Source: Blattamonas nauphoetae
Lineage: Eukaryota > Preaxostyla > Oxymonadida
Length of the DNA stretch: 64,000 nucleotides
Assembly (NCBI GenBank): GCA_033064195.1
Contig: JARBJD010000107.1
Location: forward strand, 62,001 to 126,000
Direction of reading: 5' to 3'
In this document: positions 12,009-21,408 of the stretch, piece after piece
Numbering within the stretch: position 1 is the stretch's first letter
Layout of the letters: the number at the start of each line of letters is the position of its first letter
Notes under the pieces: model-generated
The model's input: only the letters and a program-made list of their open reading frames with translations
Database searches by the model: none
Told to the model about the DNA's origin: nothing
Made by a program: the position numbers and the translations under genes

Positions 12009-13228
12009 ATGGACGATATCGACGTTCCTAGGTTGTGGATGGACAAAAAGAGCGTTCTGTTCATTCTGAGGTCGAATATGGCCACAATTTTCTCAGAAGA
12101 CGGCGCTCTCCGCTGCTTCACGATTGAGAGTCTTCTGCCGATATTATCCACCTTTCCATTCCTCTCGATTCCAATCGAGCTTCTTTCTTGCGAGCCACTG
12201 CCGTTTCTGTCACACTCTACGCTCGCCAAGGCTGAATGCCTGCTCCGAACGGATCTACTCGCCCAACTCTTCGACGTTGCCCAGTCTGCCAACCCAGAAC
12301 TCGTGCTGTGTGCGACAGGCTCCTTCCCAGTGTCTCTGTCCCTCTCCACATCGACATCGACGTTGTATTCGAATCCAAACTGAAATGGCCGTGCATCACT
12401 CGCATCCAGCTCATTGTCAATACCATCTCCCAGTTTTGGTTCAGCAAGACGTTCACTCCGCCCGAGCCAGTCGCCGGCAACCCTCTCCACTCCCACACTT
12501 CGATGATGCTGACCGGACTCTCGTTCCTCAACTCGCCACACATCCGTTCATGTCAAACATGCGATGCTGTGTTGGATCAACAAAAATGCAGTTGCGAGAG
12601 ACACAGCCTGATCCAGCGTCTGCTGTAAGTCCCTCTCACCCAGTCCATCAAGAAACAGTTCAGCCTCACCTGCCGCATCATCTCTTCACGTTCTGTTGTC
12701 AAATACCAGCGTTCCATCATCAACGTACACCCGCGCGAGATCAAAGACGGGGTCGACAGGACGGTCAATTGCGACGCTCTCCAAAGAGTCACATGCAGTC
12801 AACACTCATTCGCCTCTCGCGGCGAGCTCGCCAGCACAAGTCCTGCTCTCGCCGGGATCGGAGCCGAACAACGACAACCCGGTTTCCATCGCATTTGGCG
12901 ATGATGCCATCTTCACCCAGCGCGGTTGCACACACTATTCCCGATGTGGGTGGAGCCTCATGCAGATACATCGTTGGTGGAGGAGGAGATTGATGCATAC
13001 TGCTGCTCCACGCTCCTCTCGGACACAATTGACAGTCCGCTCCTCATTCAGCCTGCTCCGTCCACAGAGCCCAGCCACATCGACAGCAAACTCACCAGAA
13101 TCGACAACCTCCAGCGACTGTCCAGTGTGCCCACCAAGTCATCTGCTCCACACGCATCCCGATCATCAAACTTGTCCGTCCGAACTCCTCCCTCGACGCG
13201 TCCAACAGCAACCCCACGAGAAGCATGA
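12009..13228 (+). CDS. Unknown multi-exon protein carried in the Mutator-like element
   Basis: The frame from ATG 12,009 reads as helical leucine-rich sequence (MATIFSEDGALRCFTIESLL). A 23-nt GT...AG interval near 12,313-12,335 brings it into the next coherent block (HIDIDVVFESKLKWPCITRI, then SFLNSPHIRSCQTCD), which includes a possible zinc-binding cluster, CQTCD...CSC. Downstream of a GTAAGT donor near 12,627 the frame becomes ambiguous: one coherent reading is YQRSIINVHPREIKDGVDRT, another is serine-rich, and a final block at 12,926-13,228 contains VEEEIDAYCCSTLLSDTIDS. No transposase residues are recognisable. GC-richer codon use than the genes at 43-60 kb. It may be a transposon accessory protein or a captured host gene. 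Confidence 0.4.
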
Positions 13229-13696
13229 TAAGCACATGGTTACAGAAGAGAAACTTGGAATGTCACAATTTAGTCTCTTATTCGCATGATGTCTCCGTCA
13301 TCACGCTCCCCAGTCACGTTACGACATTGCTGCTTCATTTATTGTGTTTTGATTGCTCTGTGTTCCTCACCCCCTCGAAACTACGACTATTTCATACCCA
13401 TTTCTCATATTTGTGTTCTTTGTGGTCCGTTTTTGCGTGTTCATTTCTTCCCAGACTTGATCGAACCTTCATAATTTTCACAACCCTGATCGAACACGAT
13501 TAACATTTTTACCTTCTGATTGATCACAAATGAACGTAAAAACGCACTCTGAGGTGTAAAAACCGTAAATCACCTCATATTGCATCATCTTCAGGCCTTT
13601 TCAAACAAAACTCTCTCATCGCCTAATTAAGCGCCAAAAACCCGTGTCCTATCGTAGGACACGGGTTTTCGGGGGAGGACATGCCGACCCATGGTA

Positions 13697-13705
13697 AAAG
13701 CTCTG
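13697..13705 (+). repeat. Right 9-bp target-site duplication (AAAGCTCTG)
   Basis: Exact partner of 9,829-9,837. The transposase exon continues from 13,706 in the frame left at 9,837. Confidence 0.75.
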
Positions 13706-15527
13706 GATAGTCGTCATGAACTCATACCAATCAAGGAGATTGTCCTTGCTCATTACAATAGTTTGGCTTTCTTTTCTCTCATTCTTTCTCTCTTTAGATA
13801 AATTCACTTCACTTATTTCGTCTTTAACTCATTTACATCGTGAAATGAGGTGCAAAGACGACAAGGTGAAATTGATGCAGTGTGTCTCCCAAGTACTCTC
13901 ACTTGGCGAGACACAGGCTGTTGGTTTCGACGTCGAGGAGGGGGCATATTACTATGCCCTCTCCCGATTCGACAAAATCGGTGGGAGGCCACGAAATCCC
14001 ACTCGACGTCGTCCAGCCTCAAAACAGGTTACTTTTCCATTTTTCAATCATTCTCACAGAAAATAAACATCCTCGAAGACACTGAACTGATGAAAGCAAT
14101 AGAAGATAAAACGTCACCAAGCTGCGAAAACCAGAAAAGAAAACCACAGAAGAGGGTTAAGAAACGTATACTCACACTCCTTTTCACCCAATTCTCTTTA
14201 CACTATTAGAAAAGCCAGTAGTTGACACTCTGGACGACGATGACCTGCTTTTCCTCCTCAGCAGGTCGGATAGTCCATCAACTCCGGACAACTCCCTCGA
14301 AACAATAGCAACCGAAACACACCACATCGAAACAAGGCTCCTTGAAACAACGAAAAAGGAGCTTCACCGTCAGCTAGTTGAGGAAGGAAAAACCAAAATC
14401 TCTTACTCTACTTTCTGCAAACAAACAAAATTCCTGAAAAAAGCAACAAAAAGAACAGACCTTTGCTCAATTTGTGAGCGAGGCAAACATCTACAAAAAA
14501 AACAAGAAACAAACAACAAATTAACAGAAAAAGAAAAAAAAGAATTAGAAACAATAAAAAAACACAAAGAAATAGCAGAAAAACAAAGAAATTATTACAA
14601 TTACTGCACTTCACACATCGACGATAACTCTTTAGTTATCGTGATGGATTTTAAAGAAAATTGGCGTTTGCCTCTTGCAAACGACCAAATCGGACACGAT
14701 TTTTATTCTCAGACACAAATTTCTCATTAATGTATCACTTGTTTCACCTCACAGAATTCTGTTATCAAAAAAACATATCACAACTTTATTTCCCCTATTC
14801 TTTCTCATGATCACCGTTTTGTTCAAGAATGTCTTGCCGATTTATTTTCTCTTGATTCATACACTTCCAAGAAACACATCACTGTATTTACTGATACTGG
14901 TCCGCATTTTAGGAACCAGTATGTTCTCCGTTACTTTCTGTCTTCTCAAAATCCCTTGTTTTCAGGGAAGAAAATTCAGTACTGTTTCTTTTCAGAGCAG
15001 CATGGGAAAAACTGCTGCGACTCCGAATTCGGAGTCCTTTCAAATTTTGTTTCACATCACCTCACTGAACCAATCCGCTCCTCGGATGACCTTATTGATT
15101 TTTTCACTTCACATCTCACTCAATTGAATGGGAATGACGGAAATTCCGTTCATTCCTTCCACCGGTGTGTCTCTTTTTTGATAGTTCATCTTTTTCTTCT
15201 CTTTAGACATACTGTCTTCCCAGACAGTCACTCATATTTTCGGGTCATAATCACTGGTCTGAAGGAATACCTTGGATTTTTCCGATCAGATACCTCCTTG
15301 ACCGGGGCCCCTGTTTGTGTGAACGCGTCTTCATTTGACTTCTTATTGCGTTTTTCAGAGAAGAGGGGAGAGGACAAAAGGGAGAGGAAGGTGTTTGAGA
15401 AGGAGGAAGTTGAGAGACGGGATGAGAATGAGGTGAGTTCGGGTCTTCAGTCTCTTACATCTTTTCGTTATTCATATCTTTCAAATGTTTCTTCTTCAAC
15501 TCCTAATTCTCATACTCTTCATTCTTC

Positions 15528-15720
15528 TCCTTCTTCACTTATTCATTCTTCCCCTTCTTCACTTATTCATTCTTCTCCTTCTTCACTTATTCATTCTTCC
15601 CCTTCTTCACTTATTCATTCTTCTCCTTCTTCACTTATTCATTCTTCCCCTTCTTCACTTATTCATTCTTCTCCTTCTTCACTTATTCATTCTTCTCCTT
15701 CTTCACTTATTCATTCTTCT
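15528..15720 (+). repeat. 24-bp tandem repeat, about 8 copies
   Basis: Head-to-tail units with core CTTCTTCACTTATTCATTC at the 3' end of the transposase reading frame, where they would encode repeats of SSPSSLIH. A second frame is also open and would give LLHLFILP, so openness here reflects unit length divisible by three. Pyrimidine-rich on the plus strand. Confidence 0.85.
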
Positions 15721-15845
15721 CATTCTCTTGTTCATCCAATCCCTCCAACTTCTCCAATTCTATATTCACCTCCAAGCTCTCCTATTCTTTTTGATTCTAA
15801 TTCATTTTTCACCTCGCCATTTTATTACAATTAAACCCCCTACCA

Positions 15846-15966
15846 CCTCGCTCATTCCATACCTGGCTTATCCTGCCAGGCCTTTTGGCCGAACAGGGCT
15901 AGCCTAGTACCATTTACGGCCTTGTGTCCGGTACTAGGTTCACAGCAGGACTTGGAATGAGTGAGG
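15846..15966. other. Cluster of hairpins between 14-bp inverted ends
   Basis: A 121-bp segment bounded by CCTCGCTCATTCCA (15,846-15,859) and its near-exact complement (15,953-15,966, one mismatch). Inside are a 6-bp stem (15,862-15,880), a GGCC/GGCC mini-stem (about 15,880-15,891) and a 9-bp perfect stem CCTAGTACC/GGTACTAGG (15,903-15,938). It starts 12 bp after the transposase stop codon. It could be a small foldback element, the structured end of the transposon, or an RNA 3'-end structure. No tRNA A/B boxes are convincing. Confidence 0.5.
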
Positions 15967-16300
15967 ACAACACTGAAAGACATATTTTTCATTACTGATT
16001 TCTTTATTAGAACAATTCCGTTTATATTTCACAAATTTCTTCTCTTTCATCAACAATCATTCTCGTTTTTGTCTTCTCCTCTTGTAGGTTGTCTGTCATT
16101 CACTCAATTCCTCCACTAGACTTTGGATCATAGCATCAAGTTCACTTCAGTTGTGGTAAGAAAAACGATATGTCTCAATCCTTCTTCGTGACTTCTTTCT
16201 CTTCCAGGTCCAATTAGCGATGGTGTGCATTCCACCCAGCACCAACTCAACACTCGGCTCCCCTCCTCCAGCCACCAACCTAGCACTCATCTCCGCTCCC
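15967..16300. other. Spacer, nothing recognised
   Basis: Ordinary AT-rich spacer followed by the C-rich lead-in to the minisatellites. No motif seen. Confidence 0.4.
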
Positions 16301-16508
16301 CCACCACTCAGCCAACCTCTCATCTCCACTCACCCACCACTCAGCCAACCTCTCATCTCCACTCACCCACCACTCAGCCAACCTCTCATCTCCACTCCCC
16401 ACCACTCAGCCAACCTCTCATCTCCACTCACCCACCACTCAGCCAACCTCTCATCTCCACTCCCCCACCACTCAGCCAACCTCTCATCTCCGCTCCCCCA
16501 CCACTCAG
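16301..16508. repeat. 33-bp C-rich tandem repeat, about 6 copies
   Basis: Units with core CCACCACTCAGCCAACCTCT repeat every 33 bp (shorter variants of 30 bp occur). It is the first of two adjacent arrays of different unit sequence and is separated from the larger one by about 110 bp. Confidence 0.85.
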
Positions 16509-16619
16509 TAATACACCATCATCAATATTCCCACTCAAGCAACCACCGATATCTCACTCCTCTTCGTACCGATGAACTCCGCTGTCCTGTATTACTCTCC
16601 ACCCCACCACACCCTCACC

Positions 16620-18668
16620 ATCGCCCTCCATCGCCACCAAACACTCCACTTCGCTCCTCATCGCCACCAAACACTCCGCTTCGCTCCTCATCGCCACCAA
16701 ACACTCCGTGTCGCTCCTCATCGCCACCAAACACTCCACTTCGCTCCCCATCGCCACAAACACTCCACTTCGCTCCTCATCGCCACCAAACACTCCGCTT
16801 CGCTCCCCATCGCCACCAAACACTCCGCTTCGCTCTTCATCGCCACCAAACACACCGTGTCGCTCCTCATCGCCACCAAACACTCCACTTCGCTCTTCAT
16901 CGCCACCAAACACTCCGTGTCGCTCCTCATCGCCACCAAACACTCTCGCTCGCTCCCCATCGCCACCAAACACTCCACTTCGCTCTTCATCGCCACCAAA
17001 CACTCCGTGTCGCTCCTCATCGCCACCAAACACTCTCGCTCGCTCCCCATCGCCACCAAACACTCCGCTTCGCTCCTCATCGCCACCAAACACTCCGCTT
17101 CGCTCCCCATCGCCACCAAACACTCCACTTCGCTCTTCATCGCCACCAAACACACCGTGTCGCTCCTCATCGCCACCAAACACTCCACTTCGCTCTTCAT
17201 CGCCACCAAACACTCCGTGTCGCTCCTCATCGCCACCAAACACTCTCGCTCGCTCCCCATCGCCACCAAACACTCCGCTTCGCTCCTGATCGCCACCAAA
17301 CACACCGTGTCGCTCCCCATCGCCACCAAACACTCCGTGTCGCTCCCCCTCGCCACCAAACACTCCGCTTCACTCCTCATCGCCACCAAACACACCGTGT
17401 CGCTCCTCATCGCCACCAAACACTCCGTGTCGCTCCTGATCGCCACCAAACACACCGTGTCGCTCCCCATCGCCACCAAACACTCCGCTTCACTCCTCAT
17501 CGCCACCAAACACTCCGCTTCGCTCCTGATCGCCACCAAACACACCGTGTCGCTCCCCATCGCCACCAAACACTCCGTGTCGCTCCCCCTCGCCACCAAA
17601 CACTCCGCTTCACTCCTCATCGCCACCAAACACACCGTGTCGCTCCTCATCGCCACCAAACACTCCACTTCGCTCTTCATCGCCACCAAACACTCCGTGT
17701 CGCTCCCCATCGCCACCAAACACTCCACTTCGCTCTTCATCGCCACCAAACACTCCGTGTCGCTCCTCATCGCCACCAAACACTCCACTTCGCTCTTCAT
17801 CGCCACCAAACACACCGTGTCGCTCCTCATCGCCACCAAACACTCCACTTCGCTCTTCATCGCCACCAAACACTCCGTGTCGCTCTTCATCGCCACCAAA
17901 CACTCCGCTTCGACCACCAAACACTCCACTTCGCTCTTCATCGCCACCAAACACACCGTGTCGCTCCTCATCGCCACCAAACACTCCGCTTCACTCCTCA
18001 TCGCCACCAAACACTCCACTTCACTCCTCATCGCCACCAAACACACCGTGTCGCTCCTCATCGCCACCAAACACTCCACTTCGCTCTTCATCGCCACCAA
18101 ACACTCCGTGTCGCTCCCCATCGCCACCAAACACTCCGCTTCACTCATCGCCACCAAACACTCCACTTCACTCCTCATCGCCACCAAACACACCGTGTCG
18201 CTCCTCATCGCCACCAAACACTCCACTTCGCTCTTCATCGCCACCAAACACTCCGTGTCGCTCCTCATCGCCACCAAACACTCCACTTCGCTCTTCATCG
18301 CCACCAAACACTCCGTGTCGCTCCCCATCGCCACCAAACACTCCGCTTCGCTCCGCTTCGACACCAAACACTCCGTGTCGCTCCTCATCGCCACCAAACA
18401 CTCCGCTTCGCTCCCCTTCGACACCAAACACTCCGTGTCGCTCCTCATCGCCACCAAACACTCCACTTCGCTCCCCATCGCCACAAACACTCCGCTTCGC
18501 TCTTCATCGCCACCAAACACACCGTGTCGCTCCCCATCGCCACCAAACACTCCGTGTCGCTCCCCCTCGCCACCAAACACTCCGTGTCGCTCTTCATCGC
18601 CACCAAACACTCCGTGTCGCTCTTCATCGCCCCCAAGCACTCTGCTTCGCTCCCCATCGCCACCACAC
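16620..18668. repeat. 30-bp minisatellite, about 68 copies, open in several frames
   Basis: About 2.05 kb of head-to-tail 30-bp units with core CGCCACCAAACACTCC followed by a variable CGCTT / GTGTC / ACTTC block. Because the unit is a multiple of three and lacks stops, at least three plus-strand frames and two minus-strand frames stay open for hundreds of codons (for example HRHQTLRVAP, SLLIATKHSV, or on the minus strand GGDEERHGVF). Variants recur in blocks of two or three units, which points to segmental duplication within the array. One or two units are shortened (about 17,910 and 18,145). None of the open frames has outside support as a protein; I treat the whole as non-coding satellite unless transcripts show otherwise. 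Confidence 0.9.
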
Positions 18669-19080
18669 ACTCCACTCTCCTCTACTTGCCTCACTCGTCC
18701 TCTACACTTCTCCAATCACCTCCCTAATCCTCCACTCATCTCCCTCGTCCTTCACTCACCTCTACTTGCCTCCCTCGTCCTCCACTCACCTCCTTCCGAT
18801 AGACTCCCTTTTTCCTTCTGCGACATCCAAACTCACCTCCTCGAGCCTCCGCCTCCCTCCACTCTTTCTCGCATCAGCACTTTCCATCTTAATTGTGTCT
18901 TCCATGAATCTTGTTGTTTTCAACTCACAATTAACATTTTCTTGAGAAAACAAACTAAAGAAAAATCACTTGTTTGAGATAATACACCACCAAAAGTGAA
19001 TAAAACTGAAGTCATTCATCCAAGCTTCAAAATCGTGCGAAGAGAGGGAAAACAGAAGAGAGAGAGAATGAGAGAAGAGG

Positions 19081-19404
19081 TTATATGGTGGTGAAGGAGA
19101 CGTTCACTAGGAACACCACATCCAGTGCAGTGAGGAAGATGGTAGACGGTACATAGTCCACCAAATGACGATCAACCCATAATGTTTTGTAATCCACCTC
19201 CAATTTGTCTACTGGTATGAATAGATCGAAAAAAACACATGTAATCAGTTCATGGAGGTGAGAAAGAGCTATTTGAGATTTAACAGCAAATTTGAAAAAA
19301 AGAATGCGGAGAGGAGGTTTTGAAGGGGTGATCTCGAACTTTTCTATGATGTCAAAAATATTGACCCAAGTAAGAGATGACCATTGTCCAACTATCTCCA
19401 TCAA
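19081..19404 (-). CDS. Hypothetical protein fragment
   Basis: A 107-codon minus-strand frame rich in hydrophobic and aromatic residues (for example HLHELITCVFFDLFIPVDKL) that looks more protein-like than chance, but without homology that I recognise and without a clear upstream exon. It could be a lone exon or a relic. Confidence 0.25.
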   Translation of the reverse strand: MMEIVGQWSSLTWVNIFDIIEKFEITPSKPPLRILFFKFAVKSQIALSHLHELITCVFFDLFIPVDKLEVDYKTLWVDRHLVDYVPSTIFLTALDVVFLVNVSFTTI

Positions 19405-20048
19405 ACAGACTCACAATGAAAAGGTGTGGAACATGTGAGTGATCAGAGACGAGCTAACTGACCTCTTTAACAAACGTAACTTCATGTATCCCTTCCCGCT
19501 GTGATTGTAAGAGATATCATGCAACAAGCGATCTGGATCTGAGATATGATGCGAGATCTGTTGTTGATCTGCAGTTCCGGTTCGTCACTATCGTTCATTC
19601 TCCTCCCCTCTTCGATATGCCTGAGATGACACTTTCATCCCATTCATCAATCATGGTCTCTGAATAAAACAACAATTTGGAGAATATGAAGAGAAATCAA
19701 TGACAATTCTGACATTCCATCTCAACAGTGTAAAATTACCCATCACTAATAATAAATGATCATGTCACACCTTAATACACCTGATATGCCTCTGTTGTTG
19801 GTGCGATGTGCGGATAGTGAACATTTCCATATCTGAGGTGATCCGCCCAAATACAAAATTGAGGTCCTCGTACAAAGTGAATAATCAAAACAGGCCTTTT
19901 CCTGTCTCTTACGGTTTAAAAAATGTGTTTTAATCAGGAATTTGTCAAAAAATCTGGTCAATGAATGCTCTGTTATAATATTAATCAACATGTCAAATTT
20001 TCAAAAATGCCCTTCGGAGAAATAGTAACTCTCGATTGTGGGTTCTGA

Positions 20049-20113
20049 AAATGCTCCGGTCAGTGACCGTCAGTACTTTTCGATGAAAACTGACCGGTCA
20101 GTGCCGGTCAGAC
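20049..20113. repeat. Near-palindrome of CCGGTCAGTG motifs
   Basis: Two arms of about 19 bp built from CCGGTCAGTGACCG and ACTGACCGGTCAGTGCCGG face each other across a 20-bp spacer, with several mismatches. Just beyond it (20,125-20,141) lies TATCGGGGTGGGAATA, which closely matches a sequence at the right border of the large palindrome (about 40,182-40,198). Confidence 0.5.
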
Positions 20114-21130
20114 AAGCCTCGATATTATCGGGGTGGGAATAAAAACTTGACCTTCATTTTTATTCATATAGGAAAGAGAAAGGCAGGATCCGACAGAGGT
20201 AACGTTGTTTACACATGAAGGATCAGGACTTGCAGTCTAAGGATTGTCTATAGCTGTACAATTCAGGCTGATCTCCAAAATCATTCATTTTCTGGACACT
20301 TTCTCATCTTCATTGAAATTTAAATCACTCAATTCACAGAATTTCAATTTTTCACCCTATTTTGGACAGGCTGATGTAATCTTTGAGATAAATTGCGTCC
20401 ATGGTGACTCAATCTCGAAGAACTTCACCAATGAACGTTTTCCAGAAAATGAAAGAAAATGATACAAATCGAAGAGGTAAAAAACACAAAAATACTTGAA
20501 ATGCCCATATTCTGTTGAGTATTGGGGTATTTCATCAACTTATAATGAGCAATTCTCATCTGACGATCGTCTCATCTCAAACTCACTCAACCATTTTGTT
20601 GTGAATCTTTTAGGTTGGCTGTCGTGTATTCTTGTTGTTTTTAAGGTGTTAATCTGGATTTGAAGCAAATGCCCAAGGTTGATCGTGATATATTGACAAA
20701 GGATTAAAGTTGGCCGTTGGGAGACTATCCCCACATCTTGAGAGAGTTTAAATTGTATATCTGTTCAAAAACATCATGAAGAAAGACAATAAGACACACG
20801 TGTGGTGTGAATGACGTGAAACACAGGATCACAGTGTCTCCCGTTTTATACAACAATCGGAATGTTAGAATCGAAACTCCGCGAATTTCAGGGAGCTAGT
20901 TTTCGTACTTGACAGAATTTGTTATGAAAAGGGAATAAGAAACATTTAATGGCCAACATTGTAGATTGTTAATGATCGTTTTCGGGTTGACGAGTTCATC
21001 ATGCGTAATATGATACATTGATCTGATTATGAATCAAAAAAGGTACGAACAATCAAGGAGAGCAAACTGAGAGGGTTTTGTCCGTCCAGATCGAAAGAAT
21101 CATGTGAGGAGGTGAAAACGGGATTGTGTT

Positions 21131-21177
21131 CTTTGAAGAACGAATTTGGTCTATACAGTCAAATTCGTTCTTCAAAG
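21131..21177. repeat. Perfect 17-bp stem hairpin with 13-nt loop
   Basis: CTTTGAAGAACGAATTT at 21,131-21,147 and its exact complement at 21,161-21,177. Too strong for chance; no T-run follows, so it is not an intrinsic terminator. It may be a small foldback insertion or the remains of an inverted repeat. Confidence 0.7.
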
Positions 21178-21408
21178 CTATTTTCGATTGTCAATCCGTC
21201 CAGACAGCACATTTCAATGACGATCCTATCGCTGATTCGTATCGTGGTGATCGAGAGTTTGGTTTCATGGGAGGATCGTCCAGAGTTTTCTCTATGTTGT
21301 CAAAAAAACAAAAAGTGGAGAAAAGTCAGTTTTTCATGTGTATTATTCATATTTAACCTGAAACATGCTGATTTCTTCTCGTTATCTAGGAAACCAATGG
21401 ACAAGTTT

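Larger units (their letters stand above)
9838..13696. mobile_element. Mutator-like DNA transposon (3.86 kb), 9-bp TSD
   Basis: The ends are inverted repeats: ACCATGGGTCGGCATGTCCT near the left end (about 9,839-9,858) and its exact complement near the right end (13,674-13,694). They are flanked by a direct 9-bp duplication AAAGCTCTG (9,829-9,837 and 13,697-13,705). Removing the element and one duplicate restores an open reading frame through the host exon, which is strong evidence for a clean insertion. Nine-base duplications are usual for the Mutator superfamily, though other families can do this. Both ends carry further copies of TGTCCTA/TAGGACA motifs, as expected of transposase-binding subterminal repeats. 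Inside are a short hairpin element and at least one multi-exon coding region (12,009-13,228), but I did not recognise a MULE transposase, so it may be non-autonomous or carry captured sequence. Confidence 0.7.
9721..15834 (+). pseudogene. DDE-type transposase gene, exon 1 split by a later element
   Basis: Outside the inserted element, exon 1 runs from the ATG at 9,721 to 9,837 and resumes at 13,706; the reading frame is continuous if one target duplication and the element are left out. Introns of about 30-55 nt follow (near 13,760, 14,028, 14,160 and 15,167). The protein has a basic, zinc-finger-like region (CSICERGKH near 14,460), a lysine/glutamate-rich linker, then three blocks that fit an RNase H-fold DDE/D core: VIVMDFKENW (about 14,640), VFTDTGPHFRN (about 14,888) and FFSEQHGKNCCDSEFG (about 14,990). 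An in-frame TAA lies between the first and second blocks (14,728-14,730) without an obvious intron to remove it. The tail becomes a serine-rich 24-bp repeat. I cannot name the superfamily; the HGK-x-CDS block resembles uncharacterised eukaryotic DNA-transposon proteins. Inactive as it stands. Confidence 0.6.

Noticed and set aside
9787-13730. Inverted duplicate of the exon segment containing CGACTATCC on both sides of the element
   Set aside because: Only a 9-bp inverted match; the meaningful match is the direct 9-bp duplication next to the inverted ends.
15846-15966. tRNA or SINE head
   Set aside because: GGTTCACAGC resembles a B box only loosely, there is no A box at the right distance and no acceptor stem.
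16220-18977. Very long open frames (more than 600 codons) on both strands
   Set aside because: They coincide with a 30-bp satellite that is open in many frames by arithmetic; no frame has independent support.
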